From: Micromonospora tarapacensis
GTDB taxonomy: Bacteria > Actinomycetota > Actinomycetes > Mycobacteriales > Micromonosporaceae
Assembly (NCBI RefSeq): GCF_019697375.1
Contig: NZ_JAHCDI010000001.1
Coordinates: forward strand, 103,722 to 167,721
DNA: 64,000 nt
Direction: 5' to 3'
A program made the translations under genes and the position numbers. Positions 45,459-59,577 of the stretch are shown one piece after another. Every line of letters begins with the position of its first letter. The first letter of the stretch is position 1. The notes beneath the pieces were generated by a model. The model saw only the letters and a program-made list of their open reading frames with translations, did not search any database and was not told where the DNA came from.

Positions 45459-47447
45459 ATGGACACACAGGTCGCCGACACGTTGCTGGGCTCGCTGATC
45501 GACGGGCGCTACCGCATTCGCGGTCGCGTGGCCCGTGGCGGCATGGCGACCGTGTACACCGCCACGGACGAGCGGCTCGAACGCACCGTGGCCGTAAAGA
45601 TCATCCACTCCACACAGAGTCCACCGGGCCAGACCGGTCCGCCCGGCTTCGTCGACCGGTTCACCGACGAGGCCAAGACCATCGCCCGGCTCACCCATCC
45701 CAACGTGGTGGCGGTCTACGACCAGGGCACCCACGCCGGGCGGCCCTACCTGGTCATGGAGTACGTCCGCGGGCGCACCCTGCGCGAGGTGCTGGCCGAG
45801 CGGCGCCGACTGAACCCGGACGAGGCGCTGGCCATCACCGAGCAGATGCTCGCCGCGATCGCCGCCGCCCACCGGGCCGGGCTGGTGCACCGGGACGTCA
45901 AGCCGGAGAACGTGCTGGTCGCCGAGGCGCCCAGCGGTGGTCCCGCCAACCTCGTCGACAGTGTGGTCAAGGTGACCGACTTCGGGCTGGCCCGGGCGGT
46001 CGAGGCGAGCACCGACCACGACAGCGGCAACCAGTTGATGGCCACCGTGGCGTACGTCGCCCCCGAACTGGTCACCGACGGCCGCGCCGACGCCCGCACC
46101 GACGTCTACTCGACCGGCATCGTGCTGTTCGAGATGCTCACCGGCCGGGTGCCGTACGACGGTGACCGGCCGATCGACATCGCCTGGCAGCACGTCGACC
46201 GCGATGTCCCGGCACCGTCGACGCTGGTGCCCGGCCTGCCGAGGGTGCTCGACGACCTGGTCGCCCGGGCCACCCGGCGCGACCCGGCGGCCCGCCCGTC
46301 CGACGCCGGCACCCTGCTGTCCACGGTGCAGGTGGCCCGGGACGGCCTCGGCGACCGGAACACCCAGACCACGACGCTCACCCCGGTCCCCGACGGCCCG
46401 GCGGTCTCCCAGCCCACGATGGTGGTGGCGACGGTCCGACCGACCGACCGGCCGACCTGGGCCCGGTTGCCGGAGGGCGCCCCGCCCACCCGTGGTCGGC
46501 GCCGGGCCGCCCCGAGCGGCGGCGACGGCCTGCGCTCCCGACTGGCGACGCTGGGTGCCCGGCTGTCCGGCGAGTGGAACGGACGCCTCGCCGTCGCCGT
46601 CGTGGTCGTGGTGCTCGGTCTGCTGGCCGCGCTCGGCGGCTGGTGGTTCGGGGTGGGCCGCTACACCACCGCCCCGCAACTGGTGAGCATGAGCAAGGCC
46701 GAGGCCCAGGCGCAGGCCGCGCAGGGTGGCTTCACCCTGCGATACGGCGAGCCGCGCCACGACGACCAGGTCCCACGCGACGGTGTGGTGGATCAGAACC
46801 CCGCCTCGGCCGGCCGGATCCTCAAGGGTGGCGTCATCACTGTGACCCTGTCCCTGGGGCCGGAGCGCTTCCCGGTGCCGGACGTGGTCGGCAAGGAGTT
46901 CGACCTGGCCGAGGCGGATCTGGCCAGCGCCCAACTGGAGGTCGTCAAGGGCGCCGCCCGCTACGACGACGGCCTGCCGGAGGGTGTGGTGGTGGCCACC
47001 AAGCCGGAGGCGGGCAAGGAGGTCAAGCCGGGCGACGAGATCACCGTCTTCCTCAGCAAGGGTCGGGCCCCGATCACGGTGCCGAACCTGGTCGGCAAGA
47101 GCCTCAACGACGCCCGGGCGCAGATCGCGCAGCTCGACCTGGTGCTGGTGGAACCGACGTACAAGCAGTCCGACAAGCCGCGCGACGAGGTGATCGGGCA
47201 GAGCCCGGCCGACGGCGGCGGTGTGGAGCGGGGTGCCCAGATCCGGCTTGAGGTCAGTGAGGGGCCACCGCTGGTGACCGTGCCCCGCGTCGTCGACCTG
47301 CCCTGCCAGCAGGCAAAGCAGGTGCTGGAGAGCCAGGGATTCCCGGTGACCGTGCAGTTCAACCCGAACGCCGTCACCCGGTTCCAGAATCCGAACGAGA
47401 ACGCCCAGGTGCCCCCGGGCACCCAGATCACCATCGGGTGCTTCTGA
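45459..47447 (+). CDS. Transmembrane Ser/Thr kinase with four PASTA repeats
   Basis: 662-residue PknB-type receptor kinase. Kinase domain: glycine loop RVARGGMATVYTA near residue 24, Lys in VAVKII, HRDVKPENVLV near 146, DFGLA near 180, and the APE-equivalent YVAPELV. A juxtamembrane basic segment leads to one helix (LAVAVVVVVLGLLAALGGWWF near residue 385), then four extracellular PASTA units starting at APQLVSM, FPVPDVVG, ITVPNLVG and VTVPRVVD; the last has a Cys pair. PASTA domains bind muropeptides/lipid II. The M. tuberculosis kinase in this neighbourhood, PknL, has no PASTA, so this gene combines PknL context with PknB architecture. Confidence 0.95.
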   Translation: MDTQVADTLLGSLIDGRYRIRGRVARGGMATVYTATDERLERTVAVKIIHSTQSPPGQTGPPGFVDRFTDEAKTIARLTHPNVVAVYDQGTHAGRPYLVMEYVRGRTLREVLAERRRLNPDEALAITEQMLAAIAAAHRAGLVHRDVKPENVLVAEAPSGGPANLVDSVVKVTDFGLARAVEASTDHDSGNQLMATVAYVAPELVTDGRADARTDVYSTGIVLFEMLTGRVPYDGDRPIDIAWQHVDRDVPAPSTLVPGLPRVLDDLVARATRRDPAARPSDAGTLLSTVQVARDGLGDRNTQTTTLTPVPDGPAVSQPTMVVATVRPTDRPTWARLPEGAPPTRGRRRAAPSGGDGLRSRLATLGARLSGEWNGRLAVAVVVVVLGLLAALGGWWFGVGRYTTAPQLVSMSKAEAQAQAAQGGFTLRYGEPRHDDQVPRDGVVDQNPASAGRILKGGVITVTLSLGPERFPVPDVVGKEFDLAEADLASAQLEVVKGAARYDDGLPEGVVVATKPEAGKEVKPGDEITVFLSKGRAPITVPNLVGKSLNDARAQIAQLDLVLVEPTYKQSDKPRDEVIGQSPADGGGVERGAQIRLEVSEGPPLVTVPRVVDLPCQQAKQVLESQGFPVTVQFNPNAVTRFQNPNENAQVPPGTQITIGCF

Positions 47448-48328
47448 TGATGACGGACCCGGGCGCCGGGCGCCGGCCGATCGGCTCGCACACGCCCGCC
47501 TCGGGTGGGCTGGCGAAGGCGGCGCTGCCTTACCTCGACGCCACCGGCTCCGAGGTGGCGCAGGTCTACGTCGGCAACTCCCGTGGCTGGGCGACGCCGG
47601 CCGGTGATCCGACGCAGGACGCGCTGTTCCGCGACGGCTGCGCCGAGCGGGGCGTCGCGGCCTACATCCACGCGTCGTTGCTGGTGAACCTCGGTTCCCC
47701 GACCGCGTTGACGGTCGAGCGGTCGGTGGGTGCCCTCGCCCACGCGTTGCGCCGGGGCACCGCGATCGGTGCCCGCGCGGTGGTCTTCCACGCCGGCAGC
47801 GCGGTGGACGCCGGGCATGCCGAGACCGCGATGCGGCAGGTACGCGAGTCGCTGCTGCCGCTGCTGGACTCGGCCGCCGAGGCTGGCGGGCCGATGCTGC
47901 TGGTCGAGCCCAGCGCCGGCGGTGGCCGGTCGCTGGCCTGCCGGGTGGAGCAACTCGGGCCGTACCTCGACGCGGTGGACCGACATCCCTGGCTCGGCGT
48001 CTGCTTCGACACCTGCCACGCCTGGGCCGCCGGGCACGACCTGGCCGCCGAGGGCGGCATGACCGCCACGCTGGACACCCTGATCGCCACCGTCGGGGCG
48101 GACCGGCTGCGACTGGTGCACGCCAACGACTCGAAGGACCTGTGCGGCTCCACCCGCGACCGGCACGAGAACATCGGCAAGGGCACGATCGGTGAGCCCG
48201 CCTTCGCCGAGTTGATGCGCCACCCGGCCACGGCCGGCGTCCCGGTCCTGGTCGAGACCCCCACCGAACGTCACGAGGGGCACGCCGCCGACATCGCCAC
48301 CCTCCGCCGCCTCGTCCCGGGCGGCTGA
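47447..48328 (+). CDS. nfo: Deoxyribonuclease IV (AP endonuclease)
   Basis: 293-residue TIM-barrel zinc endonuclease that cuts at abasic sites. Metal ligands in the expected places: IHASLLVNLGSP, VFHAGS, LLVEPSAGGG, CFDTCHAWAAGHD, HANDSKD, RHENIGKG and VETPTE. The ATG at 47447 overlaps the kinase stop by one base (TGATG); a second ATG follows immediately. Ends within the left arm of a palindrome. Confidence 0.9.
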   Translation: MMTDPGAGRRPIGSHTPASGGLAKAALPYLDATGSEVAQVYVGNSRGWATPAGDPTQDALFRDGCAERGVAAYIHASLLVNLGSPTALTVERSVGALAHALRRGTAIGARAVVFHAGSAVDAGHAETAMRQVRESLLPLLDSAAEAGGPMLLVEPSAGGGRSLACRVEQLGPYLDAVDRHPWLGVCFDTCHAWAAGHDLAAEGGMTATLDTLIATVGADRLRLVHANDSKDLCGSTRDRHENIGKGTIGEPAFAELMRHPATAGVPVLVETPTERHEGHAADIATLRRLVPGG

Positions 48329-48371
48329 TCAGGAGGCTCGGGTTTCCCCGGGTGACGCGAACCTCCTGATC
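48327..48371. repeat. GATC-capped palindrome between convergent genes
   Basis: Arms GATCAGGAGGCTCG (48327-48340) and CGAACCTCCTGATC (48358-48371) with one mismatch; loop 17 bases. It begins inside the stop codon of the endonuclease gene and ends 13 bases before the end of the convergent aldolase gene. Probably a bidirectional terminator. Confidence 0.7.
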
Positions 48372-48383
48372 GACGGGAGCGGG

Positions 48384-49418
<1,035 letters not shown>

Positions 49419-49450
49419 CCTTTCGACCGCCGACTGTGGGGCTCGCAAGC

Positions 49451-50944
<1,494 letters not shown>

Positions 50945-51427
50945 TCAGGGCGTCGGCGCCGGGGCCGGGCTGTTCGCGCCGGGACGTTCGTCGGAGATGC
51001 ACCAGTCGAGCCCGTCGCGGGTGACCGTGAACAGCAGCCGACGGGTGGCCTTTCGGCCGCCCACGGTCACCGTGACCGAGGTGCTGACCTCCTGCCCGGC
51101 CGGGCCGGGCCGGATGTCGGTGATCTCGGTCCGGGACACCTTGAAGTGGTCGGCGAAGTCACCGTTGGGCTCGGTGGCGGCGGCGTCGAACGCCTCGTGC
51201 AGCACCGCGCAGAGCTGGCTGCGGCCGGCCGCCACGTCCTTGGCCGTCATCGCGTCGAGGTACGCCTGGACCCGCTCGCGGGAGACCAGCAGGGCCTCCT
51301 CGGCGGGCGCCCGGCCGGGCTTCTCCGCCTCGTCCTCGCCACCGACGAGCCCGCAGCCGAACAGCGCGAACGGCAGGGTCGCGAACAGCACGAAGGCGGC
51401 GGCCGGTCGCCGGTACGTGACCCGCAT
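50945..51427 (-). CDS. Secreted lipoprotein of unknown function
   Basis: 160 residues. N-terminal signal MRVTYRRPAAAFVLFATLPF followed by lipobox ALFGC, so Cys25 is the likely lipidated residue. The mature part has an alpha-beta NTF2-like look (QAYLDAMTAKDVAAGRSQLC) with two later hydrophobic strands and a Pro/Ala tail; the two non-lipid Cys could form a disulphide. No specific function recognised. GGGAGG ribosome site before the ATG. Confidence 0.75.
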   Translation of the reverse strand: MRVTYRRPAAAFVLFATLPFALFGCGLVGGEDEAEKPGRAPAEEALLVSRERVQAYLDAMTAKDVAAGRSQLCAVLHEAFDAAATEPNGDFADHFKVSRTEITDIRPGPAGQEVSTSVTVTVGGRKATRRLLFTVTRDGLDWCISDERPGANSPAPAPTP

Positions 51428-51584
51428 CGCTACCTCCCGACGGCGGACATCGACGAGACACGGTCGAGCGGCGAGTCTGTCACACCCGCCGCCCGGGTGC
51501 GGGAAGGGCCCCTGGAACAGGCCGGACGGGGAGGGGCCGGTACGGACCCCTCCCCGTCGTGTGGGTGATGCGTCGGCCGTCGGC

Positions 51585-53210
<1,626 letters not shown>

Positions 53211-53227
53211 GTGGCGTCTCCAAACAG

Positions 53228-53244
53228 TTAGGAAACTTTCCAAA
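53228..53244. promoter_or_regulatory. Palindrome upstream of the chitinase
   Basis: TTAGGAAACTTTCCAAA: an inverted repeat centred on one base with a single mismatch, 18 bases before the chitinase ATG. Candidate operator for a sugar-responsive repressor, or for catabolite control. It does not resemble the direct repeats known before Streptomyces chitinases. Confidence 0.5.
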
Positions 53245-54115
53245 AGGATGAGCAGACGCTACTCACGCGTCACCACTTCGTCAAGATGTACATGTTTCGA
53301 TCTCGTCCTGGCCAGGACCCGCGCCGGATCCGGAGCACACCCGCTCCGAGCAGCGCGACAGTGCCCGCCATCCGGGCACGCCCGGCCGAGTCGCGCGCCG
53401 GTGGGGCACAATCGGGCACATCACCCGACGCAGGCAGTGGCGCCGGGCGTCCCCGACCGCAGCCATCAGGTCGACGGCGGCATCGCCCCCCCCCACTGCC
53501 GGAGCCTCATCCAATCCCGGTCGGGATTCGTCGATTTCCGGTTCCGCCCGTTCGCCAGTGATCAGGCGTCGCCGGATCGTGTAGATATCGCGGCGATTCC
53601 GTCTCGGTCCCATGAAGGTTCCATGTAGATTCTATGAATATCCACGCCAACGAGATTCGACGGGCGCGAGACGGGCCGCCACACCGTTGCGCGGATCACA
53701 CCGATAAATGATGTGCCGGCAGCGAAGAAACGGCGCTGCCGGCCTCGGCAGGCGCATGGAGTCACCGGGGCAAGAAGAACTCATCCGGACGGTCATGGCG
53801 GCAAATCATGATCATTTTAGTGCCAGTATGAGCGGTTTTGCCCGCAAATAATCCACTTCGGAGGTCTCGCCGGTGACCCGATCCCCGATACCAGAATTGG
53901 GCGTCGGCTGCCAATGCCTGGCGGTCACCGCAACGACTTACCGTCGCTGCCCCTCGCCCGACGAGGTGGCAACGAGGTTGCCGTTCACAGAAAACTCTCG
54001 GGTAGGGTCGAGGCTCGCTCACCTGGGCTGTCCTGAGTCCGGCAGGCCCACGGCAGGACAGATTGTCGACAGATACGCGCCTGCGTACGTCGCCTGAGAA
54101 AGGGCGTCGTACCGT
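53245..54115. other. Long intergenic region before proV
   Basis: About 870 bases without a supported gene. Short open frames exist on both strands but lack third-position G/C bias and any recognisable sequence. The segment 53560-53860 is clearly lower in G+C than the rest of the window. The last 110 bases hold the proV leader with competing hairpins. Confidence 0.6.
54024..54060 (+). promoter_or_regulatory. Competing hairpins in the proV leader
   Basis: Stem A: TGTCCTG (54029-54035) with CAGGACA (54054-54060), perfect seven bases. Stem B: TGGGCTG (54024-54030) with CAGGCCCA (54043-54050), with one bulge. They overlap and cannot both form, so the leader could switch between states. No known riboswitch class was recognised. 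Confidence 0.4.
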
Positions 54116-55503
54116 ATGTCCCTTGGAATGGAGACCGTGTCCGCACTCAGAGTGAAATCCCTATACAAGGTCTACGGGAACCGCGCCGACAAGGCGATGG
54201 AAATTCTCCAGAACAGCCCGGGCCGGGACGAGAAGCTGGCAGGGCTATCGGTCACGACCGCGGTCGTCGACGCGAACTTCGAGGTCAAGCGCGGCGAGAT
54301 CTTCGTGGTCATGGGCCTGTCCGGCTCGGGGAAGTCCACCCTGATCCGGATGCTCAACGGGCTGCTGCCCCCCACGCACGGCACGGTGGAGGTCGACGGG
54401 GTCGACATCACCAAGCTCAAGCCGGCCGCGCTGCGCAAGCTGCGCCGCGAGAAGATCAGCATGGTCTTCCAGCACTTCGCGCTCCAGCCACACCGGTCGG
54501 TGTTGGACAACGCCGGCTACGCGCTGGAGGTGGCGGGCCTGCCTCGCGCCGAGCGCCGGGACAAGGCGCTGCAGGCGCTCCGGATGGTCGGCCTCGACGG
54601 CTGGGCGGACAAGCTGCCGCAGGAACTCTCCGGCGGCATGCGCCAGCGCGTCGGCCTGGCCCGCGCGCTCGCCGCCGGCACCGACATCATGCTCATGGAC
54701 GAGGCGTTCTCCGCGCTCGATCCGCTGATCCGCCGCGAGGTGCAGGACCAACTGATCGAGCTACAGGCCGAACTCGGCAAGACGATCGTGTTCATCACGC
54801 ACGACCTCAACGAGGCGATGCGCCTCGGCGACCGCATCGCGGTCATGCGGGCCGGCCGGATCGTCCAGATCGGCACTGCCGAGGAGATCCTCACCGACCC
54901 GTCCAACGACTACGTCGCCCAGTTCGTCGCTGATGTCGACCGGACCAGGATCCTCACCGCGTCCGCGGTCATGGAGCGACCGCTCGGCGTCGTGGACGTC
55001 GACTCCGGTCCGCGGGTGGCCGCCCGGGTGCTGCGCGAGACCCAGACGTCGGCCGTCTACGTGACCGGCCGCGACAAGCGGTACCTGGGCACCGTGACCG
55101 CCGACGCCGCCGCCCAGGCCGTCCGGGACGGACGGAAGAACCTCCAGGAGATCGTCTCGACCGACTACGTCCGCACGGTCGAGGACACGACGCCGGTGGC
55201 CGACATCTTCGCCGCCGCCGCCCAGAGCCCGGCGCCGGTCGCCGTGGTCGACACCGCCGGGCGGCTCGCCGGCGTGATTCCGCGGGTCACCCTGCTGAGC
55301 GCCCTGGGCAGCCTCAACACCGACACCGGCGAGACCACCGCCACACCCGAGCCTGCCGACGAGGCCGGCACGGCACCGGCCGACGACCCGACCCGGGCCG
55401 TCGGAGCGGCCGGCACGGCACCGACCGGAAGCGGCAACGCGACAGCGGAGGTGCCGGCCCAGGTGGTTGCCGAACCATCGGTCCGCCTGACGGGAGGGCC
55501 CGC

Positions 55504-55507
<4 letters not shown>
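54116..55507 (+). CDS. proV: Glycine betaine/proline ABC transporter ATPase ProV
   Basis: ATP-binding subunit of an osmoprotectant importer. Walker A GLSGSGKST near residue 69, Q-loop FQHFALQPH, signature LSGGMRQRVGLARAL near 177, Walker B IMLMDEAFSALDP and H-loop FITHD. After the ATPase comes a CBS-domain region (LQEIVSTDYVRTVEDTTPVADIF) that senses ionic strength in related systems, and a disordered Ala/Thr/Pro tail. 463 residues. The ATG at 54116 is used; an ATG at 54128 or GTG at 54137 (start SALRVKSLYKV) with GGAG just upstream is equally plausible. Confidence 0.94.
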
Positions 55508-56391
<884 letters not shown>

Positions 56392-56491
56392 CCCTCCGTC
56401 CTGACCCACGCGGGGAAGTCACCGTTACCGGCGCCCTGCCTCGCTACCGCGAGTTCCGCCGGTATACCGCAACAAGGGAAGGAAACTCCAC

Positions 56492-57400
56492 ATGTGGAGC
56501 AGTAAATTGGTGCGCCGGGTCGCGCTGGCGGCCACCGCCGCCCTGGCGCTGACCGGCGTCGCCGCCTGCGGCGACGACGGCGACTCCGGCAACTCCGCCG
56601 GCGACAACAAGCAGATCACCATCGGCTACATGGCCTGGGACGAGGCCATCGCCGCCTCCTACCTCTGGAAGAACCTGCTGGAGGAGAAGGGCTACGACGT
56701 CGAAGTCCAGAACGTCGAGGCGGGGGTCGTCTACCAGGGCCTGTCGACCGGAGACATCGACCTCTTCCTCGACAGCTGGCTGCCGCAGACCCACGCCGAC
56801 TACATGGAGCGGTACGGCGACAAGATCGAGAAGATCGGCGTCTGGTACGACAACGCCAGCCTGAGCATCGCCGTCCCGGAGTACGTCAGCGACGTCAACT
56901 CACTGGAGGACCTGGCCGCCAACGCCGACATGTTCAACGGCGAGATCATCGGCATCGAGGCCGGCGCCGGCCTGACCGCCGCCACCCAGGACAAGGTCAT
57001 CCCGGAGTACGACCTGACCGACAAGCTCACCCTGAGGACGTCGTCGACGCCGGCGATGCTGGCCGCGCTGGACGGCGCGATCAAGGACCAGAAGCCGATC
57101 GTGGTGACTCTCTGGCACCCGCACTGGGCCTACGCGAACTACCCGCTGAAGGACCTGGCGGACCCGAAGAACACGCTCGGCGGGGCCGAGGAGATCACCA
57201 CGCTGGCCCGTCAGGGCTTCGGCGCGGACTTCCCCGAGGTCACCGAGATGCTGAAGAAGTTCCAGATGGACGACCAGCAGCTCGGCTCGCTGGAGGACCT
57301 GATGTTCAACGTGCACAAGGACGACGAGGAGAAGGCCGTCGAGGAGTGGCTGAAGGCCAACCCGGACTACGCCGGGACGGTGGAGGTAGCCACCTCCTGA
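56492..57400 (+). CDS. proX: Glycine betaine-binding lipoprotein ProX
   Basis: 302-residue substrate-binding lipoprotein. Signal peptide with lipobox GVAAC (Cys27), then KQITIGYMAWDEAIAASYLW. Trp residues for a cation-pi box are in YMAWDE, LDSWLPQTH and VTLWHPHWAY. Located 100 bases after proW with GGAAGG before the ATG. A 17-base perfect hairpin follows the gene. Confidence 0.94.
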   Translation: MWSSKLVRRVALAATAALALTGVAACGDDGDSGNSAGDNKQITIGYMAWDEAIAASYLWKNLLEEKGYDVEVQNVEAGVVYQGLSTGDIDLFLDSWLPQTHADYMERYGDKIEKIGVWYDNASLSIAVPEYVSDVNSLEDLAANADMFNGEIIGIEAGAGLTAATQDKVIPEYDLTDKLTLRTSSTPAMLAALDGAIKDQKPIVVTLWHPHWAYANYPLKDLADPKNTLGGAEEITTLARQGFGADFPEVTEMLKKFQMDDQQLGSLEDLMFNVHKDDEEKAVEEWLKANPDYAGTVEVATS

Positions 57401-57417
57401 TCCGGCCCTGAGCGATC

Positions 57418-57459
57418 AGCCGCCGGTGGCGGGGCCGACGTGCCCCGCCACCGGCGGCT
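57418..57459. terminator. Strong hairpin after proX
   Basis: Perfect 17-base stem AGCCGCCGGTGGCGGGG / CCCCGCCACCGGCGGCT with an eight-base loop, between the end of proX and the end of a convergent GNAT gene. No T-run, but the most stable hairpin in the window; acts in either direction. Confidence 0.8.
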
Positions 57460-57462
57460 GAA

Positions 57463-58058
57463 CTATCTCTCCGGAGCCACGCCGCCGGAATCCCGAACCG
57501 ACGGGACGCCGCCGCGCCGGGCCCGCCACTCGGGGGCCAGCACCGACCAGACCTCCAGGTCGATCCGGCCGTCCGGGCCGGGCAACACCTCACGGAGTAC
57601 GCCGTCGCGCCGCATGCCGAGCCGGCGGGCCACCGCGATGCTGCGCGCGTTCCCGGCGTTGGTGCGCCACTCGACCCGGTGCAGGCCACGCTCGTCCACC
57701 ACCCAGTCCACGAGCCGGCCGACCGCGCGGGTCACCAGGCCCCGCCCTCGGCGGCCGGCTCCAGCCAGCAGCCCGCCTCGCACACCCCGGTCGCCGCGTT
57801 CAGCGACACCAGCAGCACCCCGCCGACCAGCGTGCCGCCGGACCAGATGCCCCAGATGCCGCCGTCGTCGCGGGCCCACCGGTCGGCGTACCGCTGGAGC
57901 ACCTGCCGCGCCCCGGCGAGGTCGGCGGCCACGAAGGACGGCGACACCCAGGGCGAGATGTGTTCCCGCGCCCTGTCCAGGTTGGCCAGGAACTCCTCGG
58001 CGTGCCACGGGTCGAGTGGTCGCAGCTGCGCGTCCCCGGTCAGGGGCACGGCGAACAT
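57463..58058 (-). CDS. RimJ/RimL-type GNAT acetyltransferase (one frame break)
   Basis: N-acetyltransferase of the ribosomal-protein alanine acetyltransferase type. MFAVPLTGDAQLRPLDPWHAEEF, then REHISPWVSP, GIWGIWSGGTLVGGVLLVS, the CoA loop region AEGRGLVTRAVGRLVDWV and RVEWRTNAGNARSIAVARRLG (conserved asparagine of beta-6). The frame breaks at 57740-57746 in CCC runs, between LEPAAEG and RGLVTR; one added base gives 198 residues. ATG chosen at the conserved N terminus. Confidence 0.82.
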
Positions 58059-58259
58059 CAGCGCCCACCGCCCGGCACGACCCACGACGGTCGGCCGGCC
58101 CGCCGAGCCGCAGGTCGACCACGCCGGCCGCGACCCCGGTCGGCCCGGCGCGTCCACCACGAAGGCGGCAAGGTCGGCGTCGGGGTCCGGCAACATGACC
58201 GCCCGCAACCGAACCAGTTCCCGCGCATCGTCCACAGTTGCCCGCCGCACCCCGCTCAC
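58059..58259 (-). pseudogene. Truncated GNAT N-terminal fragment
   Basis: GTG at 58259 opens VSGVRRATVDDARELVRLRAVM, a typical GNAT N terminus, and continues to FVVDAPGRPG. After that no acetyl-CoA loop or later GNAT strands are found; the frame runs into the next GNAT gene without a stop. Looks like the remnant of a second, adjacent GNAT gene with most of its body deleted, or an N-terminal fusion. Confidence 0.45.
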
Positions 58260-58418
58260 CCGGCCAAGACTAGCCGGGCTCGCATCACCGCTTCCCGTGA
58301 TATTCAACGACTGTCCGCGCCACCTGTCCCGGCCAGTTGCTGAGCATGCAACATCCGGGGAACGCCTACTGAGCGCGAGGCAACCTAGCGAAGCGCAACC
58401 GCCGGCACGGGCCCTGAA

Positions 58419-58982
58419 CTACCTGCTGTTGGCCAGCTCCGCAGAAACCAGGTGGGCGAATCGAGCAACCCGGCATCCGGCGAGACCGCTCAGGATGTCC
58501 TCGACCCCGAGCCTGGAGCGTCCGCCTTTTCCTGTCGCCTCGGCCTGCTGCACGATGATGCTCACGAGTAGATCCGGCTCCGCGTCCAGCAGTCCACAGA
58601 GGAAATCGTCCGGATGCAGCACCTCGATGGCATATGGCGCGACGGCGCGATCCGGAAAGTCACGAAGATTGGCCGTGACGATCGCCTCCGCGTCGGCTGC
58701 GACGGCGGCAGCGAGCACATGGCGATCCTTCGGATCGTTGGTCATCTCGGTGATCAGCTGCTCGTACCCAGAGACCATCGCCTCTGGAAAGTGCTCCCGC
58801 ATGACCTCGATCCGGCGGTCTGCCTTGGCAGCGCGAACCGAGGGCGGGAGGTTCCGCCGCACCTCGTCAAGGATGGTGCGCGACCAGACGGGGCGATACA
58901 GGTCCTGCTCAGCGCAGCGCAGCAGGGTGTCGGCGAGCACACTGGGCACGAGAACGCAGGCGTCCAGCACCGCTACGATCAT
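58419..58982 (-). CDS. PIN-domain toxin-like protein
   Basis: 187-residue PIN fold nuclease. Acidic positions: VLDACVLVPS near residue 6, a central Glu in TILDEVRRNL, and DPKDRHVLAAAVAADAEAIVTANLRDF with the two C-terminal acids (residues about 83-109). Likely an RNase toxin. It overlaps none but lies nine bases after the HTH gene on the same strand, the order antitoxin then toxin. The C terminus is longer than in classical VapC, as in the PIN-3 subgroup. Confidence 0.82.
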   Translation of the reverse strand: MIVAVLDACVLVPSVLADTLLRCAEQDLYRPVWSRTILDEVRRNLPPSVRAAKADRRIEVMREHFPEAMVSGYEQLITEMTNDPKDRHVLAAAVAADAEAIVTANLRDFPDRAVAPYAIEVLHPDDFLCGLLDAEPDLLVSIIVQQAEATGKGGRSRLGVEDILSGLAGCRVARFAHLVSAELANSR

Positions 58983-58991
58983 CAGAGTCCG

Positions 58992-59465
58992 TCACGCGCC
59001 GAGCTGATCGTCTGACGACTGGCGCCCACGCCTGATCGCCTCGTCGTAGACGCCCATGTCGATCGCGTCTGCGGTCAACTCGTCCAACGCCTCGCGACGC
59101 GCCCTCGACCGCCGATCCTTGTATGTGAGCACGTCGTGCAGTGCGACGCGGCGACTGGAGTTTGGGCGGGTGTAGGGCAGCACCCCGTCGTTCATCAGCT
59201 TGACCACTGTCGGTCTGGTCACGCCGAGGATCGCGGCAGCCTCTCCGGTTGATAATTCGACGTTCTCTGCCATGACCCGGACCGGTCGCCCCCGGCCGAG
59301 GATCGACACGACTTCGGCGAGAGCCTCGCCCACCACCGGCGGCACGTCGACCGGCTCTGCCCCGTCGACGATGAGTTGCAGTCGCCGCCCTCGGAGCGGT
59401 CGCCGAGCGAAACGCCGCAGCTCATCACCGTCGGGCTCCAGCCCGCCCGCAGGCACCACCGTCAC
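58992..59465 (-). CDS. Excisionase-like HTH antitoxin partner of the PIN protein
   Basis: 157-residue protein. The C-terminal half has an excisionase-type helix-turn-helix, ELSTGEAAAILGVTRPTVVK then YTRPNSSRRVALHDVLTYKD (residues about 75-125). The N-terminal half is a beta-rich region of unknown role. GTG at 59465 has GGAGG five bases upstream. Most likely binds the promoter of its own operon and neutralises the PIN toxin. An A-rich, low-G+C stretch at 59490-59530 probably holds the promoter. Confidence 0.78.
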   Translation of the reverse strand: MTVVPAGGLEPDGDELRRFARRPLRGRRLQLIVDGAEPVDVPPVVGEALAEVVSILGRGRPVRVMAENVELSTGEAAAILGVTRPTVVKLMNDGVLPYTRPNSSRRVALHDVLTYKDRRSRARREALDELTADAIDMGVYDEAIRRGRQSSDDQLGA

Positions 59466-59577
59466 AAGATCCTCCGAACGCCTCGCTTCCCCCCACCATA
59501 CCCAGAGAAACGAAAAAAACGATAGAAGTAGCTGCGACAGGCCGGTCAGGGGTTGCAACTGCCGTGGATGCCCGCTT

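Noticed and set aside
53281..54022. Several short open frames between the chitinase and proV
   Set aside because: No codon bias, no ribosome sites and no recognisable product in a lower-G+C region; treated as non-coding.
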